Of a DNA stretch of 64,000 nt, positions 53,358 through 63,037 are shown one piece after another. The position numbers and the translations under genes are program-made. The notes beneath the pieces were generated by a model that was not told the DNA's origin, did no database searches, and was given only the letters and a program-made list of their open reading frames with translations. The stretch comes from Kineococcus xinjiangensis (lineage in GTDB: Bacteria; Actinomycetota; Actinomycetes; Actinomycetales; Kineococcaceae), in the NCBI RefSeq assembly GCF_002934625.1, contig NZ_PTJD01000016.1, positions 1 to 64,000 on the forward strand, read 5' to 3'. Each line of letters starts with the position of its first letter. The stretch's first letter is position 1.

Positions 53358-54111
53358 CCGACCCACCGGTGCGCGCCCCGGCCCGGGCGGGGCGTGCGCC
53401 GCCCCCGCGCAGCACGGTGACCGCGATCCAGGCGTTGGCGACGACCAGGAGGGCGGAGCCCGCCGCGGCCCATCCGAGCCCGAGGTCGAGCACGAGCATC
53501 GCGAGGATCAGCAGCAGCGCACCGCGCGGCACGCTGCGGGAGCGCCACAGCGCCACCACGAGCGCCACGATCCCCAGCACCGAGCAGGGGATGAACATCA
53601 CGGCGGCGACGAGGACCGGGGGGCTGAGCTGCTCGCCGGCGACGACCACCGCGGCCGGATCCAGGCCCCCGATCACCATGGCCTTCTCCACCATCTCCAT
53701 GCCCACCACCACCGCGTGACCGATCAGCCCGATCGCGGCCAGCACCGCCCCGGTCCACGCCCACCGCGGGCTGCCCCGCAGCGCCAGCAGCACCTTCACG
53801 AGGACCGCGCCCAGCGCCAGCGGCAACGCCACGAGGGCCAGCGCGGCGGCCAGGTGCGGCCGGCCGGGGTCGGCCGCGACGGCGACGAGCCAAGCAGCCC
53901 GGTCACCGGACCGCGACACCAGCAGGCCGGAGACCAGCTCGAGCAGCGGCGCGGCCACGAGGACCCCCGCCGCTGCGGTCCGTGCGCCGCGGGACCACTC
54001 GGCGGCGACCGGGGGACGGACGGCGACGGCGGGCTCGGTGGCGACCGGCCCCTGGGGTCGGGCTGTCGAGGGCTCCACCGGCGAACCTGCGCGCGGGATG
54101 CGGATGTTCAT
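53350..54111 (-). CDS. Hypothetical membrane protein
   Basis: A 253-aa protein starting MNIRIPRAGSPVEPS, with a polar N-terminal 45 residues and about six transmembrane helices (AAAGVLVAAPLLELVSGLLV, LAAALALVALPLALGAVLVKVLLAL, GAVLAAIGLIGHAVVVGMEM, PPVLVAAVMFIPCSVLGIVALVVALW, GALLLILAMLVLDLGL). The layout resembles DUF4386-like actinobacterial membrane proteins, with low certainty. GGGAGGTG lies just upstream of the ATG. It is separated from the kinase by the 15-bp repeat. Confidence 0.65.
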   Translation of the reverse strand: MNIRIPRAGSPVEPSTARPQGPVATEPAVAVRPPVAAEWSRGARTAAAGVLVAAPLLELVSGLLVSRSGDRAAWLVAVAADPGRPHLAAALALVALPLALGAVLVKVLLALRGSPRWAWTGAVLAAIGLIGHAVVVGMEMVEKAMVIGGLDPAAVVVAGEQLSPPVLVAAVMFIPCSVLGIVALVVALWRSRSVPRGALLLILAMLVLDLGLGWAAAGSALLVVANAWIAVTVLRGGGARPARAGARTGGSAG

Positions 54112-54221
54112 GCGACACCTCCCTGGAGGGCGCCGGCGGCGCCCGGTCGGCACAGCGTCCGCCGCCGCCCGTCCCGGCCGCCTGAGGCGGCGGTCCCGGG
54201 GCTCCGGGACCCGCGCCGCCC

Positions 54222-54854
54222 TCAGCCGGCCCGGACCCGCGAGGCCGTGGCGACGACGACCGCACTCAGCAGCACGTACGCCACCGCCATGACGTGCAGC
54301 AGGAACAGGTCGGCGAGGAAACCCGCGAGGAGCAGCGCGCCCCACGCCACGGCCGGTCCGCCGGCGCGCAGCAGCAGCGCACCGCACAGCAGCAGCCCCG
54401 GGTAGGTCAGGAGGGACAGCGCCTCCACCACCATCACCTGCGCCGGCAGGTCACCGCGGCCCAGCAGCGCGCCCCACACCAGCGCCGCGCACGTCAGCGC
54501 CACGTGCACGACGGGGCCCACGGCCAGCAGCAGCGCGGCGACCCGTCCGGCGCGCCACCGGCCCGCCCCCACCCGCGCCAGCAGGGCGAGGGCGCCGACG
54601 GGGATGAGGATCCAGTACTGCTGCAGCGTCAACCGTCCCAGCCACTGCGCCGGCTCCGCGGAACCCGTGGCGTGCAGGTGCTGCACGAGGACGGCGTGCG
54701 CGTCGGCCAGCACGGCGCCGAGCGCCAGTGCGATCCCGACGGCCGGGGCGGGGAGTCTGCGGGCCGCGCGCAGCAGCGCTGCCGCCGCTCCGGCGGGTGC
54801 GGTTCGCGTGGCGTGCGGTCCGGACGCGGGGACCTGTCGAGCCGTGCTGGACAT
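54222..54854 (-). CDS. Hypothetical membrane protein
   Basis: A 210-aa protein, MSSTARQVPASGPHA, with about five or six transmembrane helices (LPAPAVGIALALGAVLADAHAVLVQHLH, YWILIPVGALALLARVG, VGPVVHVALTCAALVWGALLG, LLTYPGLLLCGALLL, AGFLADLFLLHVMAVAYVLLSAVVVATA). No family was recognised. It is divergent from the second histidine kinase and upstream of the other membrane protein, perhaps in one transcript. Confidence 0.62.
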   Translation of the reverse strand: MSSTARQVPASGPHATRTAPAGAAAALLRAARRLPAPAVGIALALGAVLADAHAVLVQHLHATGSAEPAQWLGRLTLQQYWILIPVGALALLARVGAGRWRAGRVAALLLAVGPVVHVALTCAALVWGALLGRGDLPAQVMVVEALSLLTYPGLLLCGALLLRAGGPAVAWGALLLAGFLADLFLLHVMAVAYVLLSAVVVATASRVRAG

Positions 54855-55027
54855 CTGGACTCCTCGGGTGCGGGGGCCGGCCTCCACCGGCCGCGTCCTC
54901 CGACGTTCCACCGGGCCCTTCCCACCGGGCACGGGAGTGCGGCCCCACGCGTGACCGGGAACCGCGGGCGCGGAAACCGGGAACCGGGCCCCTGGTGCTC
55001 CCGCCCCGGGCCGAGCACGCTGGGACG

Positions 55028-57160
55028 ATGGCCACCGCACCGGTCGAGGTCCCGACGCGGCACGACGACCCGAGGGGGCGGCCGCGGGTGCGCCTCCGCG
55101 GTCGCCACGTCGGCGGTCCGGCGGCCCTGGCGGTGCTGGCGGTGCTGGCGGCCGCGGTCTCGGTGGTCTGCGCCCTGACGGGTGCGGGCCTCACCCTGGC
55201 GTCCGACGTACCGCGGACCGCGGAGGACACCTCGCTGCTGGCGAACGTCGTCGCCGCCGTCGTGCCCTGCGTGGCCGGCGCCCTGCTGGCCCGTGACCGG
55301 CGGGCGCGCGTCCTCGCGGTGCTGCTCCTCGTGTCGGGCTCGGCGATGGCGCTGTCGCTGCTGGTCGGCGCCTTCGGGGAGTTCGCCCTGCTCCGCGGCT
55401 GGGACGGGGCGGCGTGGGCGGTCTGGCCGGGCCAGTGGTTGTGGGTCCTCTCCGTGCTTCCGAACGTGACCCTCCTCCCCCTCCTGTTCCCCGACGGCCG
55501 CCCGCCGTCGCGGCGGTGGCGGCCCGTCCTCGGGCTGACCGTCGCGGCCGTCCTCCTCTTCGCCGCCGTCGCGGCGCTCCAACCGGGACCGCTCGACCTC
55601 TCCCCGGCGCTGCGGCGCCACGTCGGGGACGACACGGCCGACGCGGTCGTGAACCCCGTGGGCGTCGACGCCGCGTGGCTCCCGCTCCTGTCGGACGCCG
55701 TCTCCGCCGCCGTCCTGCTCGCCGTCGTCCTCTGCGTGCTGTCGCTGCCGGTGCGGTGGTGGTCCGCCCGCGGGCCCGTGCGCTCGCAACTGCTCTGCCT
55801 GATGGCCGCCTACGCGGGCGTGGTCCTCATCGACCAGGTCGCTCCCCGGCTGCCCGCCGGCGCGGACCAGCTGCTGTTCGCGCTCAGCCCGGTGCTGCCG
55901 GTCGCCGCGATCTGGGTGGCGGTGCGCCGCCACGGGGCCTACGACCTGCGCCTGGGGGTCCGGCGCACGACCGTGTTCGCGCTGGTGACGGGCATCGTCT
56001 TCGCCGTCTACGCCACGGTCGTCACCCTGTTCGTGGGGGTGCTCGGCGCCCGCTCGCTGGAGGCCGCCCTGCTGGCCTCCGTCGTGGTGGTGGCGGTCGT
56101 GGAACCGGCCCGGCGCTGGGTCCAGCGGGCGGTGAGCAGGTGGCTGTTCGGTGACCGCGACGATCCCCTGGCGGCCCTGTCCCGGCTGCGTCGCGACCTG
56201 GACGCGCTGCCTGGCGACGACGACGGCCTGCACTCGGTGGCCGCTGCCATCGCCGCGGCCCTGCGGGCCCCGCACGTCGCGCTGACCCTGCCGGGAGGCG
56301 CGGCGGTGGGCGTGGGGGAACCGGGGGGCGGGTTCCTCGAGGTGCCGCTCATCCATCGCGGCGAGGAGGTCGGGACCCTGCGCGTCGGAACCCGGGGACC
56401 GGTGGACGCCTACGGCCGCAGGGACCGGATCCTGCTGGAGGAACTGGCCCGAGTGGCCGCCGCGGCCGCGCACGCCGCCCGCCTGGCGCGCGAACTCGCC
56501 AGGGCGCAGGAGCGCTCCCTGCGCGTCGGCGCCGAGGAGCGCCGCACCCTGCGTCGCGACCTGCACGACGGCCTGGGCCCGCTGCTGGCCGGGGCCACCC
56601 TGGCGCTGGAGGGGATGCGCCTGGCACGGCCGGCGGGCGACCCCGCGGCGGCGGCGCTGGCACGGGTGGGGGCGCAGGTGCGCGTGGCCGGGGCGGAGGT
56701 GCGCCGCATCCTCGACGGGCTGCGGCCCGGCCCCGTCGACGACCTCGGCCTCGTGGAGGCGCTGCGCCAGCACGTCGCAGCCTGCCGGCTGCCGGATTCG
56801 ACACCGGACCTGCGGGTCGTGGTGGACGGGGACCTGCCCCGGTTGCCGGCGGCCGTGGAGGACGCCGCCTACGGCATCGCGCTGGAGGCGCTGACCAACG
56901 CGGTGCGCCACGCCGGCGCCTCCCGCTGCACCCTCGTCCTGCGGGCCGACGAGGAGCTGCACCTGGAGGTCCGCGACGACGGGTGCGGGGCGCCCGCGGA
57001 CTTCCGCGCGGGTGTCGGCCTGAGTTCCATGCGCGAGCGCGCCCGTGCCCTCGGGGGGAGCCTGCGCCTGATCCCCGCCCCGGGCGGCGGAACCCTCGTC
57101 CGGGTCGCGCTGCCGCTGGCCGAGCGGACCGCCGACCCCGCCTCCGGGATCCCGTCGTGA
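55028..57160 (+). CDS. Membrane sensor histidine kinase (HisKA_3 type)
   Basis: A 710-aa kinase organised like the 51168-53252 kinase: about nine N-terminal hydrophobic helices (residues 30-330), a FGDRDDPLAALSRLRRDLDALPGDDDG linker, a GAF-like region, phospho-histidine in EERRTLRRDLHDGLGPLLAGA, and HATPase_c (ALEALTNAVRHAGASRCTLVL, DDGCGAPADF, GVGLSSMRERARALGGSL). ATG start. The response regulator gene overlaps its stop (GTGA). Confidence 0.93.
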   Translation: MATAPVEVPTRHDDPRGRPRVRLRGRHVGGPAALAVLAVLAAAVSVVCALTGAGLTLASDVPRTAEDTSLLANVVAAVVPCVAGALLARDRRARVLAVLLLVSGSAMALSLLVGAFGEFALLRGWDGAAWAVWPGQWLWVLSVLPNVTLLPLLFPDGRPPSRRWRPVLGLTVAAVLLFAAVAALQPGPLDLSPALRRHVGDDTADAVVNPVGVDAAWLPLLSDAVSAAVLLAVVLCVLSLPVRWWSARGPVRSQLLCLMAAYAGVVLIDQVAPRLPAGADQLLFALSPVLPVAAIWVAVRRHGAYDLRLGVRRTTVFALVTGIVFAVYATVVTLFVGVLGARSLEAALLASVVVVAVVEPARRWVQRAVSRWLFGDRDDPLAALSRLRRDLDALPGDDDGLHSVAAAIAAALRAPHVALTLPGGAAVGVGEPGGGFLEVPLIHRGEEVGTLRVGTRGPVDAYGRRDRILLEELARVAAAAAHAARLARELARAQERSLRVGAEERRTLRRDLHDGLGPLLAGATLALEGMRLARPAGDPAAAALARVGAQVRVAGAEVRRILDGLRPGPVDDLGLVEALRQHVAACRLPDSTPDLRVVVDGDLPRLPAAVEDAAYGIALEALTNAVRHAGASRCTLVLRADEELHLEVRDDGCGAPADFRAGVGLSSMRERARALGGSLRLIPAPGGGTLVRVALPLAERTADPASGIPS

Positions 57161-57810
57161 GGCCGCTGCGGATCGTCGTGGCCGACGACCACGCCGTCTT
57201 CCGCGAGGGCCTGCGGACGTTGCTGTCGGCCATCCCGGGGTACGAGGTGGTCGCCGAGGCGGGTGACACCGACAGCGCCGTGGCGGTCACGCTGGCCGAG
57301 GTCCCCGACGTGGCGGTGATGGACCTGTCCATGCCGGGCGACGGCGGGGTGCACGCCATCCGGCGCATCGTCCGGCAGGTTCCGCAGGTCGCCGTCCTGG
57401 CCCTGACGATGCACTCCGAGGACGCCGTGGTGCGTCAGGCCCTGACCGCCGGGGCGCGCGGCTACGTCCTCAAGGACGCCGCGGCGGCGGAGATCGTCCG
57501 CGCGATCGCCGCCGTCGCCAACGCGCAGACGATCCTCGACGGCAAGGTCGCCGCGAGCCTGCTGTCCGCGGCGGTGCAGCAGCCGGCCCGCACGACCTGC
57601 CCGGAACTGGCGGCGCTCACGGCACGGGAGCTGGAGGTGCTCGAGCGCCTCGCGCGCGGGGCGGGCAACGACGCGATCGCGGCCCGCCTCGGCATCAGCC
57701 TCAAGACGGTGCAGAACCACGTCTCGAACATCTTCTGGAAGCTGGGCGTCACCCACCGCGCCGAGGCGGTCGCCCGTGCCCGCGACGCCGGCCTCGGCGC
57801 GCCCCGCTGA
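57157..57810 (+). CDS. LuxR/NarL-type response regulator
   Basis: A 217-aa regulator. Receiver: RIVVADDHAVFREGLRTLL, acceptor Asp in VAVMDLSMPGDGG, and GYVLKDAAAAEI. Helix-turn-helix: LTARELEVLERLARGAGNDAIAARLGISLKTVQNHVSNIFWKLGVTHRAEAVARARDAGLG. The last ten residues match the other response regulator closely, so the two pairs are paralogues. Coupled to the upstream kinase by GTGA. Confidence 0.94.
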   Translation: MRPLRIVVADDHAVFREGLRTLLSAIPGYEVVAEAGDTDSAVAVTLAEVPDVAVMDLSMPGDGGVHAIRRIVRQVPQVAVLALTMHSEDAVVRQALTAGARGYVLKDAAAAEIVRAIAAVANAQTILDGKVAASLLSAAVQQPARTTCPELAALTARELEVLERLARGAGNDAIAARLGISLKTVQNHVSNIFWKLGVTHRAEAVARARDAGLGAPR

Positions 57811-57836
57811 CCGGGGCAGGGCCGGCCCCGCCCCGG
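57811..57836. terminator. Bidirectional hairpin between convergent genes
   Basis: CCGGGGCAGGGCC / GGCCCCGCCCCGG form a 13-bp near-perfect stem with one A/C mismatch and essentially no loop, directly after the response regulator stop and 11 nt before the end of the convergent gene. Confidence 0.6.
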
Positions 57837-57847
57837 CGCGCGGGCGT

Positions 57848-58690
57848 TCACGCCCCGGCGGGTCGCACCTCCCACTCGGCGGCGAGGGCGTGGCGATGGG
57901 CGGTCCAGCCGGCGCCCAGGGACGCCATCAGGGCGGCCAGCGAGGGGTCCCGGTCGAGCAGGTGGTGCAGGCAGAGGATCCGCGCGGGCTCGACGTCGAC
58001 GTCGTGCACCTGGTCGGTGAAGGACCAGTCCCCGTCGTCGTGGTGCTGCACTCCCAGGACGGGCAGCGCGCCGTCGGCGACCCATCCGGTCGCGAGGACA
58101 CCGAGGTGCGGATCGAGGTCGAGGTCGCCGAGGTCGTGGTCGCCGTCGGCGCAGGTTCGGCCGGTGGCCGGCGGGTCGAACGTGCCGGTGGCCGGCGGGT
58201 CGAACAGGACCGGCTGCAGGTGCGGGACGGCGTAGCGGGGGTCCCACGGCGGCCGCCCCTCCCGGTCGGGGACGGCGAGCTGGCGGACGCGGACGTCCTC
58301 CTCGCCGTACAGCTGGAAGGCGGCGCCGAGGGGGTCCGTCAGCCGGATGGCGTCGTGCAGGCTGAGGACGTGGTCGCCCCGGAGGAGGCCGGCGATCGGC
58401 TGCCCGTCGGCGAACTCCTCCCCCGCCGCCATCCGCCCGGCGACGTCGTTGAGGAGCTGCAGAGCGACGTCCGGGGCGAGCCCGTAGACGATCACCTCGG
58501 GCAGGCGCCGCTCGGTGAGGCCGACGGTGTGGGAGAAGCCGGGCGCACCCTCCCCCTCGGGGACCGCCATGACCATCCAGCCGTGGTCGGCGATGATGCG
58601 CCGCCACTCCTCCGCCCCGGAGCAGTCGCAGGAGCAGCCGGAACCGGCGGCGCGGCCGCGCCTCAGCCGCTGGACGATCCTCGAGAGCAC
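57848..58690 (-). CDS. DUF4262 family protein
   Basis: A 280-aa protein. A basic start (VLSRIVQRLRRGRAAG) with a GCSCDCSG cysteine motif precedes the DUF4262 domain (IADHGWMVMAVPEGEGAPGFSHTVGLTERRLPEVIVYGLAPDVALQLLNDVAGRM). The C-terminal half has an internal duplication FDPPATGTFDPPATG and an acidic stretch, then a HALAAEWEVRP end. DUF4262 is uncharacterised, often found in stress-linked settings. GTG start at 58690. Confidence 0.8.
   Translation of the reverse strand: MLSRIVQRLRRGRAAGSGCSCDCSGAEEWRRIIADHGWMVMAVPEGEGAPGFSHTVGLTERRLPEVIVYGLAPDVALQLLNDVAGRMAAGEEFADGQPIAGLLRGDHVLSLHDAIRLTDPLGAAFQLYGEEDVRVRQLAVPDREGRPPWDPRYAVPHLQPVLFDPPATGTFDPPATGRTCADGDHDLGDLDLDPHLGVLATGWVADGALPVLGVQHHDDGDWSFTDQVHDVDVEPARILCLHHLLDRDPSLAALMASLGAGWTAHRHALAAEWEVRPAGA
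58161..58208 (-). repeat. 24-bp tandem duplication in the DUF4262 gene
   Basis: CCGGTGGCCGGCGGGTCGAA-containing 24-bp unit, two copies with two mismatches at the end, encoding a repeated FDPPATG block. Confidence 0.85.
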
Positions 58691-58761
58691 CCGCGGATCG
58701 TCCCAGACCGCACTTCCTGGGGCGGGGCGCCTCCCCCGTTCCGCCGCTGGGCCTGCGCCGT

Positions 58762-61700
58762 TCAGGCCACCTCGGCCAGCGCCTTGAGGACCCGCTCCTC
58801 CGAGACGGGATGGGCGGTGCCGACCGCCTGGGCGAACTTGGAGATCCGCAGCTCCTCCAGCATCCACCGCACCCGCGCGACCGCGGCGGGCACCTCCTCC
58901 CAGTCGCCGTAGCGGGCGCGCACGGCCTCGTAGGAGGAGCGCACCCGCGCCAGCTCCGCCATCCGGACCCGGTCCCGCTGGGGGTTGGCGGGCAGGGCCT
59001 CCAGCCGTCGCTGCGCACCGCGCAGGTAGCGCAGCAGGTCCGGCAGGCGCTCGAAGCCGGTGGCGGTGACGAAGCCGGGGGCGAGGAGTTCGGAGAGCTG
59101 CCCCCGCACGTCGCTGAGGGAGGGCACCAGCGTCAGGCTCGACGTGCGCGACAGGGCCCGCTCCACCTCGGCGGCCGCGCTCAGCACGCGCAGGGTGCGC
59201 TGCAGCACCTCGGTGGCGCGCTGGGGCAGCCCGGCGCGGACGGCGGCCAGCAGCCGGGTGAAGTCCCCTGCCGTGCGCACCGGTCCCCCGGCGGCCGCGA
59301 GCAGGGAGTCCACGGCGCCGGTGACGCAGTCGTCGAGCACCGCCGCGGCGCTGCCGTGGGGCGCGCGGGCCAGCAGCAGCTTCGCGTCGTTGGGCAGCTC
59401 CGCCTGCATCGCGCGCGCCGGCGAGGGCAGGTTCAGCAGGAGCAGGCGGCGGGTGCCGCGCCACATCGAGCGCTCGGCCTCCCCGGCCGTGGCGAAGGTC
59501 CGCACGCCGACGGCTCCGCCCTCGTCGACGAGCGCGGGGAAACCCGTGACCTCCACCCCGCCGCGGTGGCTGGTGTGGGTGGCGGGGATGTCCGCGGGCA
59601 GCTCGTCCCACGAGCTGGCGCCGGTGCGCTGCAGCTCGTCGGAGGCCTCCTCCAAGTTCTCCTGCACCTGCCCGGCCAGGGACTGCCGCAGCGCCTCGAA
59701 GTCCTTGCCCTCGGCGAGGACGGTGCCGGGCGCCGCGTCCGGGGACTCCGCGTCCGGGATGTCGGAGACGATCCGGAACGTCACCCGCAGGTGGCCGGGG
59801 ACCTTCTCCCAGTCGAAGTCCTCGGCGAACACCTCCACCCCGCTGCCGAGGCGGGGCAGTTCGCGCTCCAGGGCGTGCGTGAGAGGTTCGGTGTGCGGGC
59901 GCACGCGGCGCAGGACGGCCGCGGCGACGTCCGGGGCGGGGACGAAGTTCTTCCGCAGCGCCTTGGGCAGGGAGCGGATGAGGGCGGTGGCGAGGTCGTG
60001 GCGCAGGCCGGGGACCTGCCACGTGAAGTCGTCCGCGTCGAGGCGGTTGACGACCCCGAGGGGCACCTCGACGGTGACGCCGTCGGCGGCGGAGCCCGGC
60101 TCGAACTGGTAGGTCAGCCGCAGCGCCAGGTCCCCCTGCCGCCACACGTCGGGGTAGTCGCTCTCGCTGACGGTCTCCGCGCCCTCGGCCACCAGCATGG
60201 CCGGGTCGAACGTCAGCAGGTCCGGCTCCTCGCGGCGCACCTGCTTCCACCAGGTGTCGAAGTGCCGGCCGGAGACGACCTCGGCGCCGACGCGGGCGTC
60301 GTAGAAACGGAAGAGGGCCTCGTCGTCGACGACGATGTCGCGCCGCCGCGCCCGGTGCTCGAGCTCCTCCGCCTCCTCCAGCAGTTCCCGGTTGCGGCCG
60401 AAGAACTCGTGGCGGGTGTCCCAGTCCCCCTCCACGAGGGCGTGCCGGATGAACAGCTCCCGCGACAGCTCCGGGTCGATGCGCCCGTAGGCGACGGTGC
60501 GCCCGGCGACGATCGGCACCCCGTAGAGGGTGACGCGCTCGGTGGCGACGACGGCGGCGCGCTTGCGCGACCAGTGCGGCTCGGAGTACTGCCGCTTCAC
60601 GACGTGCTCGGCGAGCGGCTCGATCCAGCGGGGGTCGATCGACGCGGCGACCCGCGCCCACAACCGGGAGGTCTCCACCAGTTCCGCCGCCATCACCCAG
60701 GCCGGCTGCTGCCGCCCGAGGGAGGAACCGGGGAACAGCGCGAAGCGCGCGCCGCGCGCGCCGAGGTACTCCGTCATCGGCCGCACCACGGAGCGGGTCT
60801 GCTTCGTGGGCAGCTCCTTCATGCCGATGTTGGCGAGCAGCCCCGCCAGCAGGGAGCGGTGCAGGCCATCGGCGTCCACCGCGGCGGCGGCCACCGCCTC
60901 CGAGCCGGTGCCGGAGGAGTCCGCGCCCTCCTCGGCGACCTCGGGGAGTTCCGGAGCCACGACGTCCATGCGCAGGTCGCGGGCGACGCGGCGCAGCTGG
61001 GAGAACGTGTCCTGCCACTCCCGCACCCGCAGGTGATGCAGGAACTCCTGCTTGCAGCGGCGGCGGAACGCCGAGGAGGACAGGTCCCGCTGCTGCCGCT
61101 GCAGGTACCACCACAGGTTGAGGTAGGTGAGGAAGTCCGACTGCTCGTGGCGGAACCTCGCGTGCGACTGCGCGGCCTGCTGCTTCTGGTCGTGGGGGCG
61201 TTCGCGCGGGTCCTGCACGGACAGCGCGGCGACGACGACGAGGACGTCGTGCAGGCAGCCGTTGCGGTGGCCCTCCAGCACCATCCGCCCCAGGCGCGGG
61301 TCGATGGGCAGGCGCGCCAGGTCGCGGCCGGTGGGGGTGAGGCGCGGAACCGTCCCGGTGCCGCTGCCCGGTTCGAGGGCGCCGAGTTCCTGCAGCAGGT
61401 GGACGCCGTCGGTGATGGCGCGCTTCTCCGGCGGCTGGACGAACGGGAATGCCGCGACGTCGCCGAGGCCGAGGGAGGCCATCTGGAGGATGACGGAGGC
61501 CAGGTTGGTGCGCAGGATCTCCGGGTCGGTGTACTCGGGGCGGGAGAGGTAGTCCTTTTCCGAGTACAGCCGGATGCAGACGCCTTCGGCGACGCGGCCG
61601 CAGCGGCCGGCGCGCTGGTTGGCCGAGGCCTGCGAGATCCGCTCCACGGGCAGCCGCTGCACCTTGGTGCGGTGGCTGTAGCGGGAGATGCGGGCCGTGC

Positions 61701-63024
61701 CGGCGTCGACGACGTAGCGGATGCCGGGGACCGTCAGGGACGTCTCGGCGACATTGGTGGCCAGCACGATCCGCCGGTTGCCGGAGGTGCGGAAGACGCG
61801 GTGCTGCTCCTCGGCGGACAGCCGCGCGTACAGCGGCAGCACCTCGGTGCCCTGCCAGCCCCGTTCCCGCAGCAGCGGCTGCAGGGCGTCGGCGGTGTCG
61901 CGGATCTCCCGCTCCCCGGAGAGGAACACGAGGATGTCGCCGGGGCCCTCGGCGGCGAGCTCCCGCACGGCGTCGACGATGCCCTCGGTCTGGTCGCGGT
62001 CGCCGTCGGTGCCGGCGGCGACGTAGGCGTCCTCCGGGGAGGGGCCGACGCCGTCGTCGGTCTCGTCGTCCTCCTCGTCCTCGGGTTCCGCGTCGGCGGC
62101 CAGCAGCGGGCGGTAGCGGACCTCGACGGGGTAGGTGCGGCCGGACACCTCGATCACGGGTGCGCCGCCGAACGCCTCCGCGAAGCGGCCGGTCTCGATG
62201 GTGGCGGAGGTGATGACGAGCTTCAGCTCGGGCCGGCGCGGCAGGAGCTGCTTGAGGTAGCCGAGGAGGAAGTCGATGTTGAGGCTGCGCTCGTGGGCCT
62301 CGTCGATGATGATCGTGTCGTACTGGCGCAGGTCGCGGTCGCGCTGGACCTCGGCGAGCAGGATGCCGTCGGTCATGACCTTCACGAGGGTGGAGTCGCT
62401 GACCTGGTCGGTGAAGCGCACCGCGTAGCCGACGAGGTCACCGAGCTGCGTGCCGACCTCCTCCGCCACGCGCTCGGCCACCGCCCGCGCGGCGATCCGG
62501 CGCGGCTGGGTGTGCCCGATGGTGCCGCGCACCCCGCGCCCGAGCTCCAGGCAGATCTTCGGCAGCTGGGTGGTCTTGCCGGAGCCGGTCTCCCCCGCGA
62601 CGACGACGACCTGGTGCTCCCGCAGTGCCGCGGCGACGCGGTCCTTCTCCTGGCTGACGGGCAGTTCGGGCGGGTAGTGCAGGGCCGGCACGGCGGCGCG
62701 GCGGGACTGCACCCGCGCGGCGGCCCGGTCCACGTCGGCGGTGAGCTGGGTGAGCTGCTCCTCGAAGCGGGCGGGCTCGCGCTGGCCGGCGAGGGCGTGC
62801 AGGCGGCGCAGGAGGCGCTGCTCGTCGCGCAGCGACAGCTCCGGCAGGCGCGCGGCGAGGTCACGGGCGCGCGGGTCGTCGGGCAGGACGGCCGGGCGGT
62901 GCGCCGCGGACGGCGGGCCGCCGCGGCGGCGGCCGGGGGTGCGGCGGGCGCCCCGGGCACGGGTCTCGTCGGTGCGGGTGCGGTCGTCGGCGCGGTCGCC
63001 GGTGCGACCTTCTCCCTGCGGCAT
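58762..63024 (-). CDS. hrpA: ATP-dependent RNA helicase HrpA
   Basis: A 1420-aa DEAH-box helicase, a little longer than the usual roughly 1300 aa. After a charged N-terminus, motif I is VVAGETGSGKTTQLPKICLE, motif Ia is TQPRRIAARAVAERVAEE, motif II is IIIDEAHERSLN, motif III is VITSATI, motif V is LATNVAETSLTVPGIRYVVD and motif VI is QRAGRCGRVAEG. The HA2 and OB-fold regions and the long DUF3418 C-terminus follow. HrpA proteins unwind RNA and rescue collided ribosomes. The Asp/Glu stretch EPEDEEDDETDD (about 320) is an added linker. ATG start. Confidence 0.95.
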   Translation of the reverse strand: MPQGEGRTGDRADDRTRTDETRARGARRTPGRRRGGPPSAAHRPAVLPDDPRARDLAARLPELSLRDEQRLLRRLHALAGQREPARFEEQLTQLTADVDRAAARVQSRRAAVPALHYPPELPVSQEKDRVAAALREHQVVVVAGETGSGKTTQLPKICLELGRGVRGTIGHTQPRRIAARAVAERVAEEVGTQLGDLVGYAVRFTDQVSDSTLVKVMTDGILLAEVQRDRDLRQYDTIIIDEAHERSLNIDFLLGYLKQLLPRRPELKLVITSATIETGRFAEAFGGAPVIEVSGRTYPVEVRYRPLLAADAEPEDEEDDETDDGVGPSPEDAYVAAGTDGDRDQTEGIVDAVRELAAEGPGDILVFLSGEREIRDTADALQPLLRERGWQGTEVLPLYARLSAEEQHRVFRTSGNRRIVLATNVAETSLTVPGIRYVVDAGTARISRYSHRTKVQRLPVERISQASANQRAGRCGRVAEGVCIRLYSEKDYLSRPEYTDPEILRTNLASVILQMASLGLGDVAAFPFVQPPEKRAITDGVHLLQELGALEPGSGTGTVPRLTPTGRDLARLPIDPRLGRMVLEGHRNGCLHDVLVVVAALSVQDPRERPHDQKQQAAQSHARFRHEQSDFLTYLNLWWYLQRQQRDLSSSAFRRRCKQEFLHHLRVREWQDTFSQLRRVARDLRMDVVAPELPEVAEEGADSSGTGSEAVAAAAVDADGLHRSLLAGLLANIGMKELPTKQTRSVVRPMTEYLGARGARFALFPGSSLGRQQPAWVMAAELVETSRLWARVAASIDPRWIEPLAEHVVKRQYSEPHWSRKRAAVVATERVTLYGVPIVAGRTVAYGRIDPELSRELFIRHALVEGDWDTRHEFFGRNRELLEEAEELEHRARRRDIVVDDEALFRFYDARVGAEVVSGRHFDTWWKQVRREEPDLLTFDPAMLVAEGAETVSESDYPDVWRQGDLALRLTYQFEPGSAADGVTVEVPLGVVNRLDADDFTWQVPGLRHDLATALIRSLPKALRKNFVPAPDVAAAVLRRVRPHTEPLTHALERELPRLGSGVEVFAEDFDWEKVPGHLRVTFRIVSDIPDAESPDAAPGTVLAEGKDFEALRQSLAGQVQENLEEASDELQRTGASSWDELPADIPATHTSHRGGVEVTGFPALVDEGGAVGVRTFATAGEAERSMWRGTRRLLLLNLPSPARAMQAELPNDAKLLLARAPHGSAAAVLDDCVTGAVDSLLAAAGGPVRTAGDFTRLLAAVRAGLPQRATEVLQRTLRVLSAAAEVERALSRTSSLTLVPSLSDVRGQLSELLAPGFVTATGFERLPDLLRYLRGAQRRLEALPANPQRDRVRMAELARVRSSYEAVRARYGDWEEVPAAVARVRWMLEELRISKFAQAVGTAHPVSEERVLKALAEVA

Positions 63025-63037
63025 GGCGGGCTCGAGT

